Under the pieces are notes generated by a model. It ran no database searches and was not told the DNA's origin. It worked only from the letters and a program-made list of their open reading frames with translations. Positions 1 to 12,575 of a DNA stretch of 64,000 nt are shown here, piece after piece. The DNA is from Paramecium tetraurelia (taxonomy: Eukaryota; Ciliophora; Oligohymenophorea; Peniculida; Parameciidae). Position 1 is the stretch's first letter. Each line of letters begins with the position of its first letter. The stretch spans positions 1,328 to 65,327 of the forward strand of contig NW_001799634.1 of the NCBI RefSeq assembly GCF_000165425.1, written 5' to 3'. Position numbers and translations under genes: made by a program.

Positions 1-1421
1 TCCATCCAGTTACCAAACTTTTTCTCGTCTCCGCTTTCATCATATGATCCTCCTCCGCTAAAAGTATATTGTAATAAAAATATTGCTTACATTTTTTCAA
101 ATTGATTACTCCTTCTATAAAATATATCCCATAAACCAATTTTTTTACCATTTAAATATTTTCCACTATAAGTTAATTAAGAATCAAAAGAAAATTGTTC
201 GGATACTTCAACCCAATCCCCCAATTTATTTCCATCTTTATTGTATTATCCTCCACCACTTAAAATATTTCATAACCCTTACATTTGTTTAAATTAATTT
301 TCATATTATTTTCGATATAAAATATCCCATCGACCATTTTTTGTACCATTCAAATAATCTCCACTATAGGTAATTTAAGAATAATAATTAAATTCGGAAG
401 ACACTTCGATCCAACTACCAAACTAAACCTAATCTGTTTCATTATACGATCCCCCTCCACTATTAAATATTTATTATGTGCTTTAAATATAATATTAATA
501 CATCCACTCGCTCTTATCGGCAGAATAAGGCTTTTTATACCAAATATCCCATCGACCAATTTTTTTCCCATTTTGATACTCTCCTTAATAAGTAAATTAA
601 GAATATTTGTCAAATCCATCAGCTACTTCTATCCAACAGCCTAATTTAATCTCGCCTCCTTCATCATCATATAATCCTCCACCACTATAATAAATTTTCT
701 ATATTATATATGTACATCTATTTAAATTCATTTTCGTATTATTTTCTATACAATACATTCCATTTGCCTACTTTTTTACCATTTTTATATTATCCATTAT
801 AAATAACTTAAGAATCTAATCTAAACCCTTCACCCTACTCAATCCAGTTACCAAACTTAATCTCATCCCCATTTTCATTATATGATCCTCCACCACTAAA
901 ATTATATTTAATTAGGTTTGTTTACATTTTTTCAAATTGATCACTCCTTCTATACGATATATCCCATCTACCAATTTTTTTACCATTTTTATATTCACCA
1001 CTGTAAATAATTTGTGAATCGCGCTAAAACTCATCACTTAAATCAACCCATCTGCCATTCTTCAGTCCTTGTTTATTATAGGACCCACCTCCACTAATTA
1101 ATATTTCAATAATCAAACATCAAATTTTCATCATAGAGATATATCCATTTTCCATTTTTTATATCATTACAGTATTCTCCGCTTATATAAACTTGAGCAT
1201 TTCTTATAATAATTTCTTAATTCTTAAATACCTCCAAAACATCTTTGTTAATTCTTTCCATTAACCTTTTTTTTTCCCATCCTCCGAGTACTAACCGCCA
1301 ACATTGTCTAATATCACTCCATTCCATGCCGCTGTCCAATTTCCAATCTTCTAATTATTCTAACCATAATTTCCTAACCATTTTAAGTAATGACTTTATT
1401 CTAAATAGGTGAACGTTTCAT
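1..1421 (-). pseudogene. degraded MORN-type (GGGSYDE) repeat protein, partial
   Basis: I see six to seven copies of a unit of about 70 residues (about 210 bp), read on the minus strand, with recurring blocks at about positions 1, 205, 410, 628, 838, 1045 and 1260. Each unit has a block like SGGGSYDESGDEKKFGNWM followed by a block like YSGEYKNGKKIGRWDI. This is the MORN-variant repeat layout that is abundant in Paramecium. The reading frame is not continuous: I count several frame changes between units and at least one in-frame TGA, and no single short intron explains them. The left end lies outside the window. It is most likely a decayed family member; an expressed gene with unrecognised introns is the alternative. 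Confidence 0.65.
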
Positions 1422-1887
1422 ATTTTTGGATTGTATTGTAATTCAATTTCTTGTAATCTTATTGGTCTTGTTAATGAGGCCTATTCAAATTATCGATATA
1501 CTCTTTACCTAATTCTCTTTTTATTGTTTTGGCAACTTGAGCACATATTTCCCATTTCTATTAATTTAAGTATTATTATGAGTTTTCAATTAAAATTGTT
1601 TTATAAATTATTGCTCCTAAGTGATAGAAAAACAATTTAATTTAATAATTTTTAGTATGGTGAGTAAACGGCAGATCAACATGAAGAAAAAACCACAAAA
1701 ATAATTTCCATCTATAATTTTAATATAACACTGTTAATAAATGCAATTCACAACCTAATTAATTTGATGTTTTTTATCAAATTTAGGAAAAAGCAAATTA
1801 AAAATATTTACTTTTGTTAATTATATTTGAAAAGCAGATATATACTTTTTTAAGTCCCTCAGCAATAGAATTATTCTATAAAATTGA
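1422..1887. other. AT-rich stretch without a recognised gene
   Basis: About 470 bp of very AT-rich sequence. No frame shows conserved residues or a plausible spliced gene, and I see no tandem repeat or RNA gene. Confidence 0.4.
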
Positions 1888-2367
1888 TGTGATAAGATTT
1901 GGTCATTTATTTTATTTCTTGATCAATTTTATATTTATTAAGGATGCGAAAAAGAATTGGATAATAATATTTATCAAACGCAATACTCAGACAGCAAGAA
2001 GAATAATTTGAATCTCTTACTACAAAGAGGTTATTCTATAAATACTTTTCATGCTGCTAAGACTCATATTTATTGCTAAATTCTAAGAACACCTTAAACA
2101 GTGCATATAATCAACTTTAAATTGTATGTTAGAATTGATATGAAATTTTAAGTTTCACCCTATACTTTAGTTCAAGATTTGAACTCTCTCCAAGTTATGA
2201 CTGAAATTTCAAAACAATCAGATTTATTTAAACTTAATTTTAATCTTAAATATAATTCAAATTTTTAGTAAAATTCAAAAAACAAGAAAAACTCAGGAAT
2301 CCAATCTTCAAACCAATATTTATTATTTTAATATTTATTGAAACCTCATAGGAGTTAAAGGTAATGA
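1888..2367 (+). CDS. open frame of unknown function, possibly a gene remnant
   Basis: With TAA/TAG as glutamine this frame is open for about 160 codons from just after a TGA to the TGA ending at 2367. The middle part reads like protein, for example VSPYTLVQDLNSLQVMTEIS, rich in leucine, lysine and asparagine. There is no convincing start codon and a second frame is also open over the first third. It resembles no family I can name. In DNA this AT-rich an open frame of this length is not decisive, so it may be a relic or a chance ORF. Confidence 0.25.
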
Positions 2368-3040
2368 TTAAAATTAATAAATCATTCAGATCATTTTGCT
2401 CATCGCTTGTACCCACATAATGGAGGTTATTTTTTATTTATTGCAAAAATTGTACCAAGACAAATCAAATCATAAATAGTGAAAATATGATTTGATAACT
2501 AACCTTAAATTAATAGAAAAAAAAGTATTTGCAAATTATAAATCCACTTATTAACATTTTTTGAAATCTCATTGTTTGCCTAGTTAATTATTAATTCTCA
2601 TCTCCATAAAATATCAATTTGTTTAAAATTATTAAAGGATAACAATTCATATTTACAGGACATAACAATTAATTTATGTAAATAATTTTATTATTTTTAT
2701 TTTCTGAAAATGCTCGAAAAGGTTCATTAAAAGTTGATTAAAAAGTCTTTTTGTTGCTAATCACTATAAGTTTTCATTATATTTTTTTGTAATTGTTTAT
2801 TTGGATATAAAAAATATCAACAATGAAACTCTTACATTAAAAAAAATTTAGAATTTTATTATGTTATCTTACATATTATATATAAAATAGCACATAAAAA
2901 GAATATGATTATCTAGAATCAAAGAATGATCTTTAACTAAGCACTAAATAAAAAATATTCACAGATATAGTTTACTTTTTCTTTTGAAGTTTATTTCAAT
3001 AATATGCTTTGCCTCTTATTATCAATAATTTATAACAAAA
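2368..3040. other. AT-rich stretch, nothing recognised
   Basis: About 670 bp with no coherent coding frame, RNA gene or repeat that I can support. Confidence 0.4.
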
Positions 3041-3365
3041 ATGAAGCTTTTGGATGATATTTTGTTATCAGAATTGAAGTTAATTAAAATAGACTCAATT
3101 GAAACATTCACATAATTAGATGTGCCATTGATAGTAAATACTTTTATTATAATAGTTTTTAGTCTATTTATTGATGCTAATAAATCTAATCTGAATCATC
3201 AAATGAAACTTGTAAGCGGTCGCGCTAGAATCTATTTGAAGAAATATCAAAATTAAATGAATTCTATCAAATTTTGAGAGTATTTAAATATTAGCATACA
3301 TAATTCAAGTAATTTTATACATAGAATTTTAATTTGCTAGGGTGATCATTATTATAAGACTTTGT
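3041..3365 (+). CDS. small unknown ORF, possibly frameshifted
   Basis: An ATG at 3041 opens a frame of about 78 codons starting MKLLDDILLSELKLIKID, containing a hydrophobic stretch (LIVNTFIIIVFSLF) that could span a membrane. Near 3215-3231 a second frame takes over that also reads like protein (FEEISKLNEFYQILRVF) and runs to a TGA near 3343-3345. Joining the two needs either a 17-nt intron, which is shorter than the others here, or a frameshift. It is probably a decayed or miscalled small gene. Confidence 0.25.
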
Positions 3366-3522
3366 AAAGAATTATAAAGCAATAAGACTGATATTCTTTA
3401 AAGGCTTTTAAAGCATGCAAGTTTAAGTTCTTTAGAAGATAATGTTTGTGCATCTCAAAATAGATTCAAGTGATTCATAATCCTATATAAATAATTTATA
3501 ATATTATCATTATAATCAAAAA

Positions 3523-4663
3523 TCAAAACGATTATTTGCAAAAATATTTATCCACTATTTATTTGGCTTCATCTTCAGAATAAGGTTTAAATGGTTTGTA
3601 TACTTTTTTTAAGGGAACACTGGTTTTTTCGAAATTTGTCTTTATAATATATTCTGGTTATGATTATTCGTGAATTGGAGATGGCTAATCTTAATGAAGT
3701 TTAGGAAATTCATCTTTAGATTAAATCTAGAGTTTCTGATTTATATCTTTTTATTTGGGATATTATTTTTCAGCATTCGGAAAAATGTTTTTTAGAGCTT
3801 GGATATTATTACTATGATTGTAAGGCATTAGATGATCTACTGATTTTGTTGAAACAAGGGCGCTTTTATAATATTTTAATTAAGTGTTTTGCGAGAACAT
3901 AGTTTTTTCTTATATGCCAAATGCTTCATCTTATTTAAATGTACGTAGGCTTGTGGAATATGTGGTGTAAGGGTTTTTCTTTATTACAGGATTAAAAGGC
4001 AACTTTCCTGATGCTTCTAATTCTTACTATCGGAACCTTTTAAAATCAATTTGAGAATTCTCTTATTCAAGATAAATAAAATTATCCTCTGGATTGCGAT
4101 AAGGTATCTAACTCCAAGCTTGTTTAGAATTGAAATTTGCAGATTATGACTTAAATGTATCTTGACTCATCCATTTCTCTTTCATAGTAGCTTTCCAGTT
4201 AGGTTTCGAGATCATTGTTACATTTCTGAATGAATGATCTATAATTGAAGTATTTTCCAGTTTTTCTTAAAGCCTTTCATTCTCTGTTCTTGGGTTCTTA
4301 CCATATCTCATAGGCATTTATTCAGCAGCCAAGATTTCATTTCTCATGTTTTTAGGGAAGCAATTGTATGGCCCAGCCTGAAGATGATTATTATTAAATT
4401 CTTCTTAAGCTTCCTATGCTCTTATTTTAGCAGGCTTATATCGTTTATTATAAATTGGAGGATTGGGATCATGGGTTCGATTAACAAATTCATGTAATTC
4501 AGGATTTAATAATGGAATGCTTCCACTTCTAATACCTAATTTTTTCCAATGAGATACTTTTCACAAAGCTTGAATTATGATTAGAATTGATATATTTCTT
4601 TATTCTTTCAGAGCTTTGGGCTGCTAATTGTATCACGCTACTTTAATATGTTTATTATTTCAT
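3523..4663 (-). CDS. conserved-looking hypothetical protein, two exons
   Basis: Starting at the ATG at 4663 (MKQQTYQSSVIQLAAQSSER) the frame is open for about 372 codons to the TGA at 3523-3525 once one 22-nt intron (4536-4557, GTA...TAG) is removed. Skipping the intron meets a TGA upstream, which supports the splice. The protein is hydrophilic, rich in proline, lysine, asparagine and glutamine, with motifs such as HDPNPPIYNKRYKPAKIR and KKVYKPFKPYSEDEAKQI, and no membrane segment or known catalytic motif. Codon use is ordinary for the window. I do not recognise the family. Confidence 0.8.
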
Positions 4664-5550
4664 TAATAAAATTAAGATAAATATATATCATGTTACTAAA
4701 AAATTTTTAATTCATAGTTTATGTGTTACAATAAGCAATTAGTGTAAATCATGTAATTTGAGGAAGATCTTTCAAAGATGCATTTGCATTAGTAAGATTT
4801 AAGTATTTCATAAAATCATCATCATTTTTCTTAGTTAGCATATACCATGTATAAACAATCTAAAGACATATGCTCATATATTAATTGAAACAATTAACAA
4901 AGTTGAATTATTTTGGTATTCATATCTATCTAATTTTTTTTCATATCTACTAAGAATTTAATTCCTAATTCTTTTTATTAAAATTAATCCTTTAATACCA
5001 ATAAACTTAACTTGTAATTCATTTATATTATTAGTTTGATGTATAAGAATTCTTTAGTGAATGAAAAAATAATAGAATTTAAGAAATAATTTTTTTAATT
5101 AATGTATTACAAAAACTTAATTAGTAGCTTTTGGGTGTAATATGTGGTAAGATCTAGTAGAATAATTTAGTGATTTAATATACAAATACTTTCTCATTAT
5201 CGATTGTCTATCTAATCTTAAGTTTTTCAAAATTTTATATAAAAACCAAATCAAAATTTTAACTTTATTAAATCCAAGTTTATTTTAGTGTATTTGTAAA
5301 AATCATTAGGTTAATACTTTATAAATTTAAATTTTCGTGGACTACATGTATAAATTACAATAAATAATTAAAAATATTGAATTGTTAATTTAATAATTTA
5401 TTTAAATTTCGAAGTAAAAAAACATAAGAACTAAATAGTATCTATTCTTTTAGTTATTATCATTATAAATTATGTTAATTTTACTAATAATTCTTCCAAC
5501 TCAATGGGTTCCTAGATATTGACAATATACTTTTTCCAGATTTTGATTTA
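4664..5550. other. AT-rich intergenic stretch
   Basis: About 890 bp upstream of the unknown gene. One plus frame is free of TGA from 5065 onward and leads into the candidate ORF at 5551, but its codons are mostly AT-only and I do not call it coding. Confidence 0.35.
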
Positions 5551-5958
5551 ATGAAGAAAGACTTGTTGAGATCATTTGTATTCCTAATTGAAAATTCCTA
5601 AATCTCAAAATTAATTTTTCTAAAGATTAGCTCTCATAACCAATGTCAAAGATTCTTCTAAGAAGAATTAAAAACTGGTTATTTTAAATTTGATTGTATT
5701 GAAAATCATTCGAAAACATACAATTCATTCTCAATTTACACTTTATAGCAGAAAACTATCATAAATATTATGTTAATAAATAAACGTTATTTTATAAGAA
5801 GTAATCCTTAACATAAATAGAAATTATTATTTGAAAAAGAATAATAATAAAGAATTGTTATGATGAGCTATCTTAAGAATTTGATAGAAGTAGGAGTACC
5901 AGGAATTTAAATTAAAAGGCATCGCTTAATATTTATTTATTTATTTATTGAGAAATGA
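5551..5958 (+). CDS. unknown ORF upstream of L7
   Basis: An ATG at 5551 begins 135 codons (MKKDLLRSFVFLIENSQISK) ending at TGA 5956-5958. The same frame stays open for about 160 codons upstream, so the true start may lie further left. The protein is basic, without a recognised domain. Composition is plausible but at this AT content the open length is only weak evidence. It ends about 80 bp before the L7 start. Confidence 0.35.
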
Positions 5959-6036
5959 AGTCTATATAAATAATTAATTGTCACAAATTAAAGGTGATTT
6001 TGATTTTAAAATTAAAGATTTTAAATATTCTTTAAA

Positions 6037-6860
6037 ATGTCATAAAAGAAGGCTTAAATATAAGTGGAGTATGCAATTATAATAATGTTAGATAAAAAGT
6101 ACCAGAAAGTATTGTTAAGAAAACATAAAGAGATTCAAAATTAAGAGACCTCGTTGTTAAAAAAAGAGCAGAAAGATTAGGGTAGAATAAAGTTAGAAGA
6201 GCATAATTAGAAAAGAGTGCTTAGGCTTACGAAGCAGAATATAAGGCAACAGAAAAGAGTTTAGTTGATAACATTCGTAAGGCAAAGAGCGAAGGTGGAT
6301 TCTATGTCCCAGCTGAAGCTAAATTGATTCTTGTCATTAGAATCAGAGGGTAAAGCATTTAGAATTAAAATTAGTATCAACACGTTGAATCCATAAGTGA
6401 GACAAACTCTTAGGCTTTTGAAATTGAGACAATTACATAATGCAGCTTTTGTCAGAATCAACAAAGCAACAATTGAAATGATCCGAAAAGTAGAACCATA
6501 CATCACTTATGGATATCCTTCAAGAACAGTGATTAAGAACTTGATTTACAAGAGAGGATATGCCAAAGTCAATGGTTAAAGAATTCCATTGACCTCAAAC
6601 ACAATAATTGATTAATAACTTGGAAAATATGGTATTCATGGAATTGAAGATCTTATTCATGAAATCACTACAGTGGGAGCACATTTCAAGGAAGCTAACA
6701 GATTTTTGTGGTAAGGAAATGTAATTATCAATGAAATAGGGCATTCAAATTAAGAGGACCAAGAGGAGGATTCATTGCCAAAAGAAGATCATTTATCAAT
6801 CAAGGAGATTGGGGAAATAGAGAGGATCTTATCAACGATCTTGCAAAAAGAATGATCTGA
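6037..6860 (+). CDS. RPL7: 60S ribosomal protein L7 (uL30)
   Basis: Component of the large cytosolic ribosomal subunit that contacts 5S rRNA. Four exons with introns at 6069-6091 (23 nt), 6350-6374 (25 nt) and 6711-6739 (29 nt), all GTA...TAG, give a protein of about 248 residues, the usual L7 length. The basic N-terminus is followed by the family blocks [54 protein letters not shown] and the tail [20 protein letters not shown]. The first exon encodes only about ten residues. The start follows an AT-rich leader. The identification is secure. Confidence 0.97.
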
Positions 6861-7008
6861 TGATTGAGTAGATTAATGTCAATACAGTATAATAAATACA
6901 TTAATTTTTTAATCGTGTTCTGTACGTTTCAAATTAGAATCCATAAGTCTTGTTATATAACAATGAATAAATTTTACAAACAGAGAAATATTATAAATAT
7001 ACAAAGAA

Positions 7009-8895
7009 ATGTCTGAAGAATGGTCTACCAAATAAATTGACAAATACATCATAGTCAACACAAAACTAGGAAATGGTGCCTTTGGTACTGTCTATAGAGG
7101 TTTTAAGAAAAATGATGAAACGAAGCAAGTTGCTGTTAAAGCAATTTCAATAGCTGTAATAATTAATAAATTATCATCTAGAGTATCAAGGATTCTGCCA
7201 AGATGGTGGAACATATCAAAAGAGAAATTTCAATCTTACAATAAGCTAATAATCCGCACATTGTTAAATTATATGATGTTGCTCGAACACCCCATTATTT
7301 ATACCTATTCTTGGAGTACTGTCATGATGGAGACTTAAAAAAGTATTTATCAACAAAATATGGGAGAAGGCTCAGCGAAGTATTTCTCTTTCTAATTGTT
7401 TAGGTTGAAGCAGTAATTTTTTTGAAGCATCTAGTTGAAGGATTTCGAACACTTTACCAACTGAAAATTATTCATAGAGATATCAAACCAGCCAATATAT
7501 TATTGCATAAAGGAGTTGCTAAAATTACCGATTTTGGCTTTGCAAGAGTCATTGACACTGGAATGAACGGTAATACATATATCCATTAAATTAGATCCCG
7601 CTTACTTTTCAAGAGTTGGATCGCCTCTTTATATGGCCCCACAGATACTTGAAGGTCAGCCATTTTCATCTAAATGTGATGTTTGGTCTATGGGAATTAT
7701 GTTGTTTGAGATGTTGTATGGCAAGCCGCCTTGGGATGGAGATAACTAATATAGTCTATTGCAGAATATTAAGAAAACAGCTTTAGTTATCCCAGATGCT
7801 CCTGTTAGAAGTGATAAAATAAAGCAATTGTTAAGACATATGCTTGTTGTATAAGAAAAGGTATATTGATTTTAAACTGTTCTTAGGATAGATTCTCATG
7901 GGAATAAATCTTTCATCATGAAATCATTCAGATCTAAGAGGCATAAATTAAAAATAACTTAGAATAACTGATGAAAGAAAAAGATGAATTGTCTCGTTCT
8001 GAAAGTCTAAACAAACTCTATATGGAAATGAATTTAGTTGTGGGATATCTTGATTAACCTGATTAGATCGTTTAAGAACCTTCAACTCCTTAATCCACTT
8101 AAAGCAATGAAGAAAAACAATCTATTGATGATATTAATCATGAAAAAGTATTCGATCTTTTGTTATTAGGGATTACAACTTATTAACCAATATGACACTG
8201 AGCAAAAAAGACGCAAGGCTATGTTAAAATACAATACGTATTTTCTGTTTGAAAGAAACATTGCATTCTTCTTTAATTATGTCATCCAAAAGATTATTAA
8301 GATGTCACATTTAGGAATCTTGAAATTGAATTAAGAACTCTATTATACAACAATATTTTGCATCTCCAAAAATCAAAATGTGCATCTCAAAAGGATGTCT
8401 GATTAATTATTGTCCAAGAACCCAGAAAAGTTTGATAGAGAAACTTGGGGTAGATATTTAATCAGTTAAGAATATAAAAAGATATTGACTGTTACTAAAA
8501 ATGATATCAAACATACAGAGGACTTTTATTTAGAAATTTACAAGAAAGAAAAATAAATTATTGAAAAAGAATTAGCACAACCAGACAACAAAAGAGCATC
8601 AAAAATTAAGTCAGTTTTAGATGTTAATTTTGATTAAAATGCTTCCTTTTAATAATTATATTAATAAGTGGTGTAAGAATGTTTAGAAATTATTAAATCT
8701 ATTATTAAGCAAACCAAAGAAACCGATCCTGTTTACAAGGATTTATTGTAATTAGGATGGTTTTTAGTTATTTGTTTAAATCCATATTTAGAATTCAAAG
8801 ACATAAACATGGATTTTAATTAGTTCTATGAAGAGATGTAAACATTAACAGAAGCTTAACTTCTTGAAAAAATTGGTAAACGTTTAGATTTATGA
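7009..8895 (+). CDS. ULK/ATG1-type serine/threonine protein kinase
   Basis: Kinase domain in the first about 270 residues: glycine loop LGNGAFGTVYRG, catalytic lysine in VAVKAI, catalytic loop HRDIKPANIL, DFGFAR and GSPLYMAPQIL. The DFGFA form and HRDxKPxNIL loop fit the ULK/ATG1/Fused group, which in other eukaryotes drives autophagy and, in ciliates and algae, flagellar length control. Five introns of 22-26 nt (7156-7181, 7380-7403, 7570-7594, 7861-7886, 8148-8169), all ending TAG. The remaining about 320 residues are charged and helical, without a domain I can name. All catalytic residues are present, so it should be active. The exact subfamily and role are inferred. Confidence 0.88.
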
Positions 8896-8942
8896 ATCTT
8901 TTTGTATCAGTGTAATATAATATATCTGATAACTATGAAATT

Positions 8943-9284
8943 TCAAATTTTTTTCTTTGTTTTTATTTATGTTAAGTTATTTAGATCTTCTTGAATTAGA
9001 GATTCAAAATTAGTATAAATATATGATTTGAGATATTCTTATAAGATTATGTTTATCCAATTCTAATTAAACTTAGTGATAATCAATAATTGATATTAAA
9101 TGATGGAAGCAAAAGAATTTATTATTCCTAAAACACCGTTTATGTTTTATTTTGAAATAATATCATTCGTAAATTTTACTTTCTTAAATCCATCAATAAA
9201 TTTCTCGACTAATTGTTTAATTAATTGAGATTTATATTGTAAATATTAATAAATAAATAGAATGTATAATCTATATTATTCCAT
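8943..9284 (-). CDS. small hypothetical ORF downstream of carbonic anhydrase
   Basis: An ATG at 9284 opens 113 codons to a TGA at 8943-8945, 13 bp beyond the stop of the carbonic anhydrase gene on the same strand. The segment QLIKQLVEKFIDGFKKVKFTN looks like a genuine amphipathic helix. No family is recognised and the length alone is not significant in AT-rich DNA. It could also be a remnant or extended 3' sequence. Confidence 0.35.
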
Positions 9285-9297
9285 AACTCAATGATCC

Positions 9298-10245
9298 TCA
9301 GTTTTAAATTCCAAGATCCTTTTACAATACTTCTGAAACTTAGTCAATGACATCCTTTTCAACCTCTTAATTAGGATCTTAAAGTGTGATTGTTAATCTT
9401 TTAATTTCAGTTTCTAATCTACTCTGCATCCTTTAGAATCTCTTTCTAATTGAAGGAGATCTAGATCTCTCTTCTTCATTATCATCTTTTTATTGCTTAG
9501 GTTTATGTGTTTAGGTAGGTTTGAAATTCAATTAAAAAACCTTCGATAGATTAGTTGGGATACTTTCTTCGATTTCTAATTCTTCAATAAAACCTGTTTC
9601 TACTCTAAATAACCATCCATGAACCATGACGGCTAAAAAGCATAAAATGAATATTTATACGATGTCCATCCTGCCAAGATTTTTAGACAATTGGATTTTT
9701 CCATACATTAAGTACTTATTCTCTCACATTCATATGAGCTAGACATGCAACTCTATCGTCTTCGTCTTCTAATTAGTTGATGAGTTCTTGGTGTTTTTCA
9801 TAAACCAATTTCAAGTTATTCAGCCATAAATCTAACAATCCTCCAACAGAATCTTATTTCATAGCTGCCTTAACACCTCCACAAAAGGTATGTCCCATAA
9901 TTACAATATTGTGAACTTTTAAATGCTCGATGGCATATTGAATTACACAATTGATCTAAAAGAATTCTTAAAAATTATTACATTTAAGTCTGTGGGAACA
10001 ACTACATTAGCAATATTACGATGAATAAAAATTTCTCCAGGGTCAGTTTCTGTAATCTCATTAGGTGGAGCTCTAGAGTCTGAGCAACCAATCAATAAAT
10101 ATTTGGGATTTTACCCTTGTGAAAGTTTTCTAAAGTATTCAGGGTCTTCTGCAGTCTTTTTAGCAACATAATTTTTGTTTCCTTGTAACGCCTTTGCGTA
10201 TTTCTTCATTTCAGAAATACTTTCATGAACGATTTGATTTTACAT
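9298..10245 (-). CDS. beta-class carbonic anhydrase
   Basis: Interconverts CO2 and bicarbonate with a zinc ion. From ATG 10245 the protein begins [18 protein letters not shown] and carries the family signatures CSDSRAPP (zinc Cys plus the Asp-Arg dyad), [11 protein letters not shown], and [11 protein letters not shown] (zinc His and Cys). Introns lie at 9956-9981 and 9633-9660. The core is followed by [10 protein letters not shown], as in bacterial and protist beta enzymes. A charged C-terminal tail of about 100 residues with coiled-coil character ([19 protein letters not shown]) is extra compared with the usual enzyme. No signal peptide is obvious, so it is probably cytosolic. Confidence 0.93.
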
Positions 10246-10405
10246 TTTTAAATTATTTGATTATTACAAATGGCACTGAATTTCAATCCAAGAATTGGCA
10301 TATTAAACGCAGAAAAAGTCTTTGAAATGACGTCAGTTGATTTGAAGATAATCATCCTAACGCAAGTATGGGATAATAATAAATATAATTTACTAACACA
10401 TTATT

Positions 10406-10591
10406 TCAATTATTTGTGATATATTTGAGAATTGATTAATTACCTTTTTATTTATTCTAAGCAAACTTTGATTATTTAATTGCAGGTGACTATTGTTAAG
10501 TCAATTATGGGGATAAAATATCAAGAGACTGAACACTTCCAATTGAATCAATTCTTGCTTTAAATAAAGGGGATTGTCCAGATAACATCAT
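10406..10591 (-). CDS. possible small gene between carbonic anhydrase and kinase
   Basis: An ATG at 10591 opens a 61-codon frame (MMLSGQSPLFKARIDSIGSV, then a glutamine/serine/proline-rich part) ending at TGA 10406-10408. The first 50 codons look like coding sequence; the last part may be intron read-through. On the plus strand a competing frame from ATG 10271 (MALNFNPRIGILNAEK) also looks codon-like. I cannot decide between them and only note that this 400-bp gap probably holds a short gene. Confidence 0.35.
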
Positions 10592-10649
10592 AGAAGAATC
10601 AATCTCCTTTTATTTTTTTGTTGTTTTTTTCAAGATGATTCCTGGTGAG

Positions 10650-12089
10650 TCATCCGAAGATGAATTTGGAGAATTCAAATGTCTACTAGCTTCAAATACA
10701 AAATATCTACAATAATTTTTAAATTATACTGTTAATTTATTTTATTTATCCTTTTTCCAACATCGACATCCTCATCAATCTAACCTAAATCATTATCACT
10801 ATCCTCATTGATTTCTGTCTCTTAAATCTGTCTTGCCATATCATTAATGAAAGAATGCTTCAAACAATTTGCAACATCGATTCTTGATTTGGGATCCTTG
10901 TTTAACATTTTTTTCAATAAGTCCATAGTCTCTTCAGGCAAATTTTTTAATTGTTTTATTGTAAAATCAATTGCTGCATCTCTATTTTATTTAACTATCA
11001 TTCTATATGTTTTAGCCATAAAGGCAGGTCTGCCAGATAATAAAATATAAAAAATTAAACCCAAACTATATACGTCACATACTGAAGAATATTTTTGCTT
11101 TGAATCTTTCTAATTAATTATTTCTGGAGCCACATATCCAGGTGTTCCGCATCGATAATATAAATATTTAGCTTCATTAACATGAGTCGCCAACCCAAAG
11201 TCTGCTATCACAACAGATTGCAATTAACTTAATCAAACATGTAATTTACTTCTTTTGTTTGAATAGAATATTTTCTAGTTTTAAGTCTCTATGCATAATA
11301 TCCTTCTAGTGCATTTCTTCTAATCCTAACAATATACCGGATAGTAATTGTTGGACTTCTTTCAATTTCAATCCCTTTTTTTCTCTTATCAAATCATGCA
11401 ATGAACCTCCAGAAAGCAATTCCAATACCAAGTAAAGGGAATTTTCAGTTTCATATACTTCATATAATTTCATTAAATGTTGATTATTTAATTCCCTCAT
11501 AATCTAAATTTCATTTATTATTGACTCCTTTCCATTCTCTTCATTATAAGCTGCTTATTTTGAAAACGCTTTGACTGCAAACTATTATCCATCTTCAATT
11601 CTTTCTGTAAAGTACACCTTTATTTATTAATCGTTTATACTGTTGCAAAGTTTCCTTTTCCAATTTTTTTAAAAACTCTAAAATATTGATGAAATTTGTA
11701 TTAATTTATCCTCGATCGCAAGAAATTTCTCAACTCCTTAATTTAATTTTCATCTCCTCCTAATTTTGAGCTTATCATTCCATTTCCATAATCAAAATGA
11801 AATTATATACCAATTATTTAACCTAAACTATCATCTGTCTCTCCATTTCTATTGCTTTATTAGTAAAGTATTTCAAATTTGATATCGAAATCTAGTTTGA
11901 GGTATTTTGTTGCGATCACTCCGACCTATCAATAATATTCATCTAAACCTTTCCATAAAATATATATTTATCGTAACAATATAAAACTCTATATTTGCCA
12001 TTCTTCTTACTTAGAGTACACTTCATTAGTTCATTGTTATGCATTGAACTCATGCCTTTGGGTATGCTAATCCAAACTTTTTGATTCAT
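10650..12089 (-). CDS. CAMK-like protein kinase with N-terminal PH-like extension
   Basis: From ATG 12089 (MNQKVWISIPKGMSSM) about 130 residues of mixed beta character come first, then a complete kinase domain: IGKGNFATVYF, VKAF, HRDLKLENIL, DFGLATHV, GTPGYVAPEI, and SRIDVANCLKHSF near the end. A short acidic tail follows. Introns lie at 11926-11948 (TAG), 11618-11640 and 11228-11249 (both ending AAG). The C-terminus is uncertain: using a 25-nt GTA...TAG intron near the end places the stop at 10650; reading through places it at 10675. The domain order resembles other ciliate CAMK-group kinases with a lipid-binding-like front; the PH-like fold is inferred. Confidence 0.85.
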
Positions 12090-12344
12090 TTTTAAATTAT
12101 TAAAATACTTGAGATTTACAATAATATAATAATATAAGTGAGTTGTAGGATTTTAGATTTGCACAAAGTCACAAATTGAATTTTAAATAAACCTTCTAAG
12201 AATAAACCATTATACAGACTGCTAGTCAATAAACTGATTTGGCGAGAATTTTCTGATTTTTAAAATAATGTCTTCCCAAAGTACTTTCGCCAATAATCTC
12301 ATCAGCTATTTCATTAACTAATAAATCAGGTTTATATTAACTTT

Positions 12345-12417
12345 GGGAGTATAGCTCAGTTGGGAGAGCGTAAGACTGAAGATCTTAATGTCATGGGTTC
12401 GATCCCCATTGTTCCCA
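12345..12417 (+). tRNA. tRNA-Phe (anticodon GAA)
   Basis: A 73-nt cloverleaf without intron. The acceptor ends GGGAGTA and TGTTCCC pair (with two G-T pairs) and are followed by discriminator A. The D arm is TAGCTCAGTTGG, the anticodon stem TAAGA/TCTTA encloses CTGAAGA with anticodon GAA, and the T arm holds GGTTCGATCCC. The internal A and B boxes needed for RNA polymerase III are intact. CCA is not encoded, as usual in eukaryotes. Confidence 0.95.
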
Positions 12418-12424
12418 TTTTTTT
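12418..12424 (+). terminator. Pol III terminator of tRNA-Phe
   Basis: A run of seven T directly after the discriminator base of the tRNA, the usual RNA polymerase III stop signal. Confidence 0.85.
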
Positions 12425-12575
12425 CATTATTATTTTAAATTAATATACTTTAATAATATGCATTTTCAATTTAAATACACTTCTTTGAATCAATAAAGAA
12501 ATAGAAATAGATACATTACTAATTATTTAATAATAATTTTTATATATTATAATAATTCATATTGGTCATCTTCAA

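Noticed and set aside
4460-4500. GGTTCGA resembling a tRNA B box
   Set aside because: It lies within the unknown gene at 3523-4663 and no cloverleaf can be folded around it.
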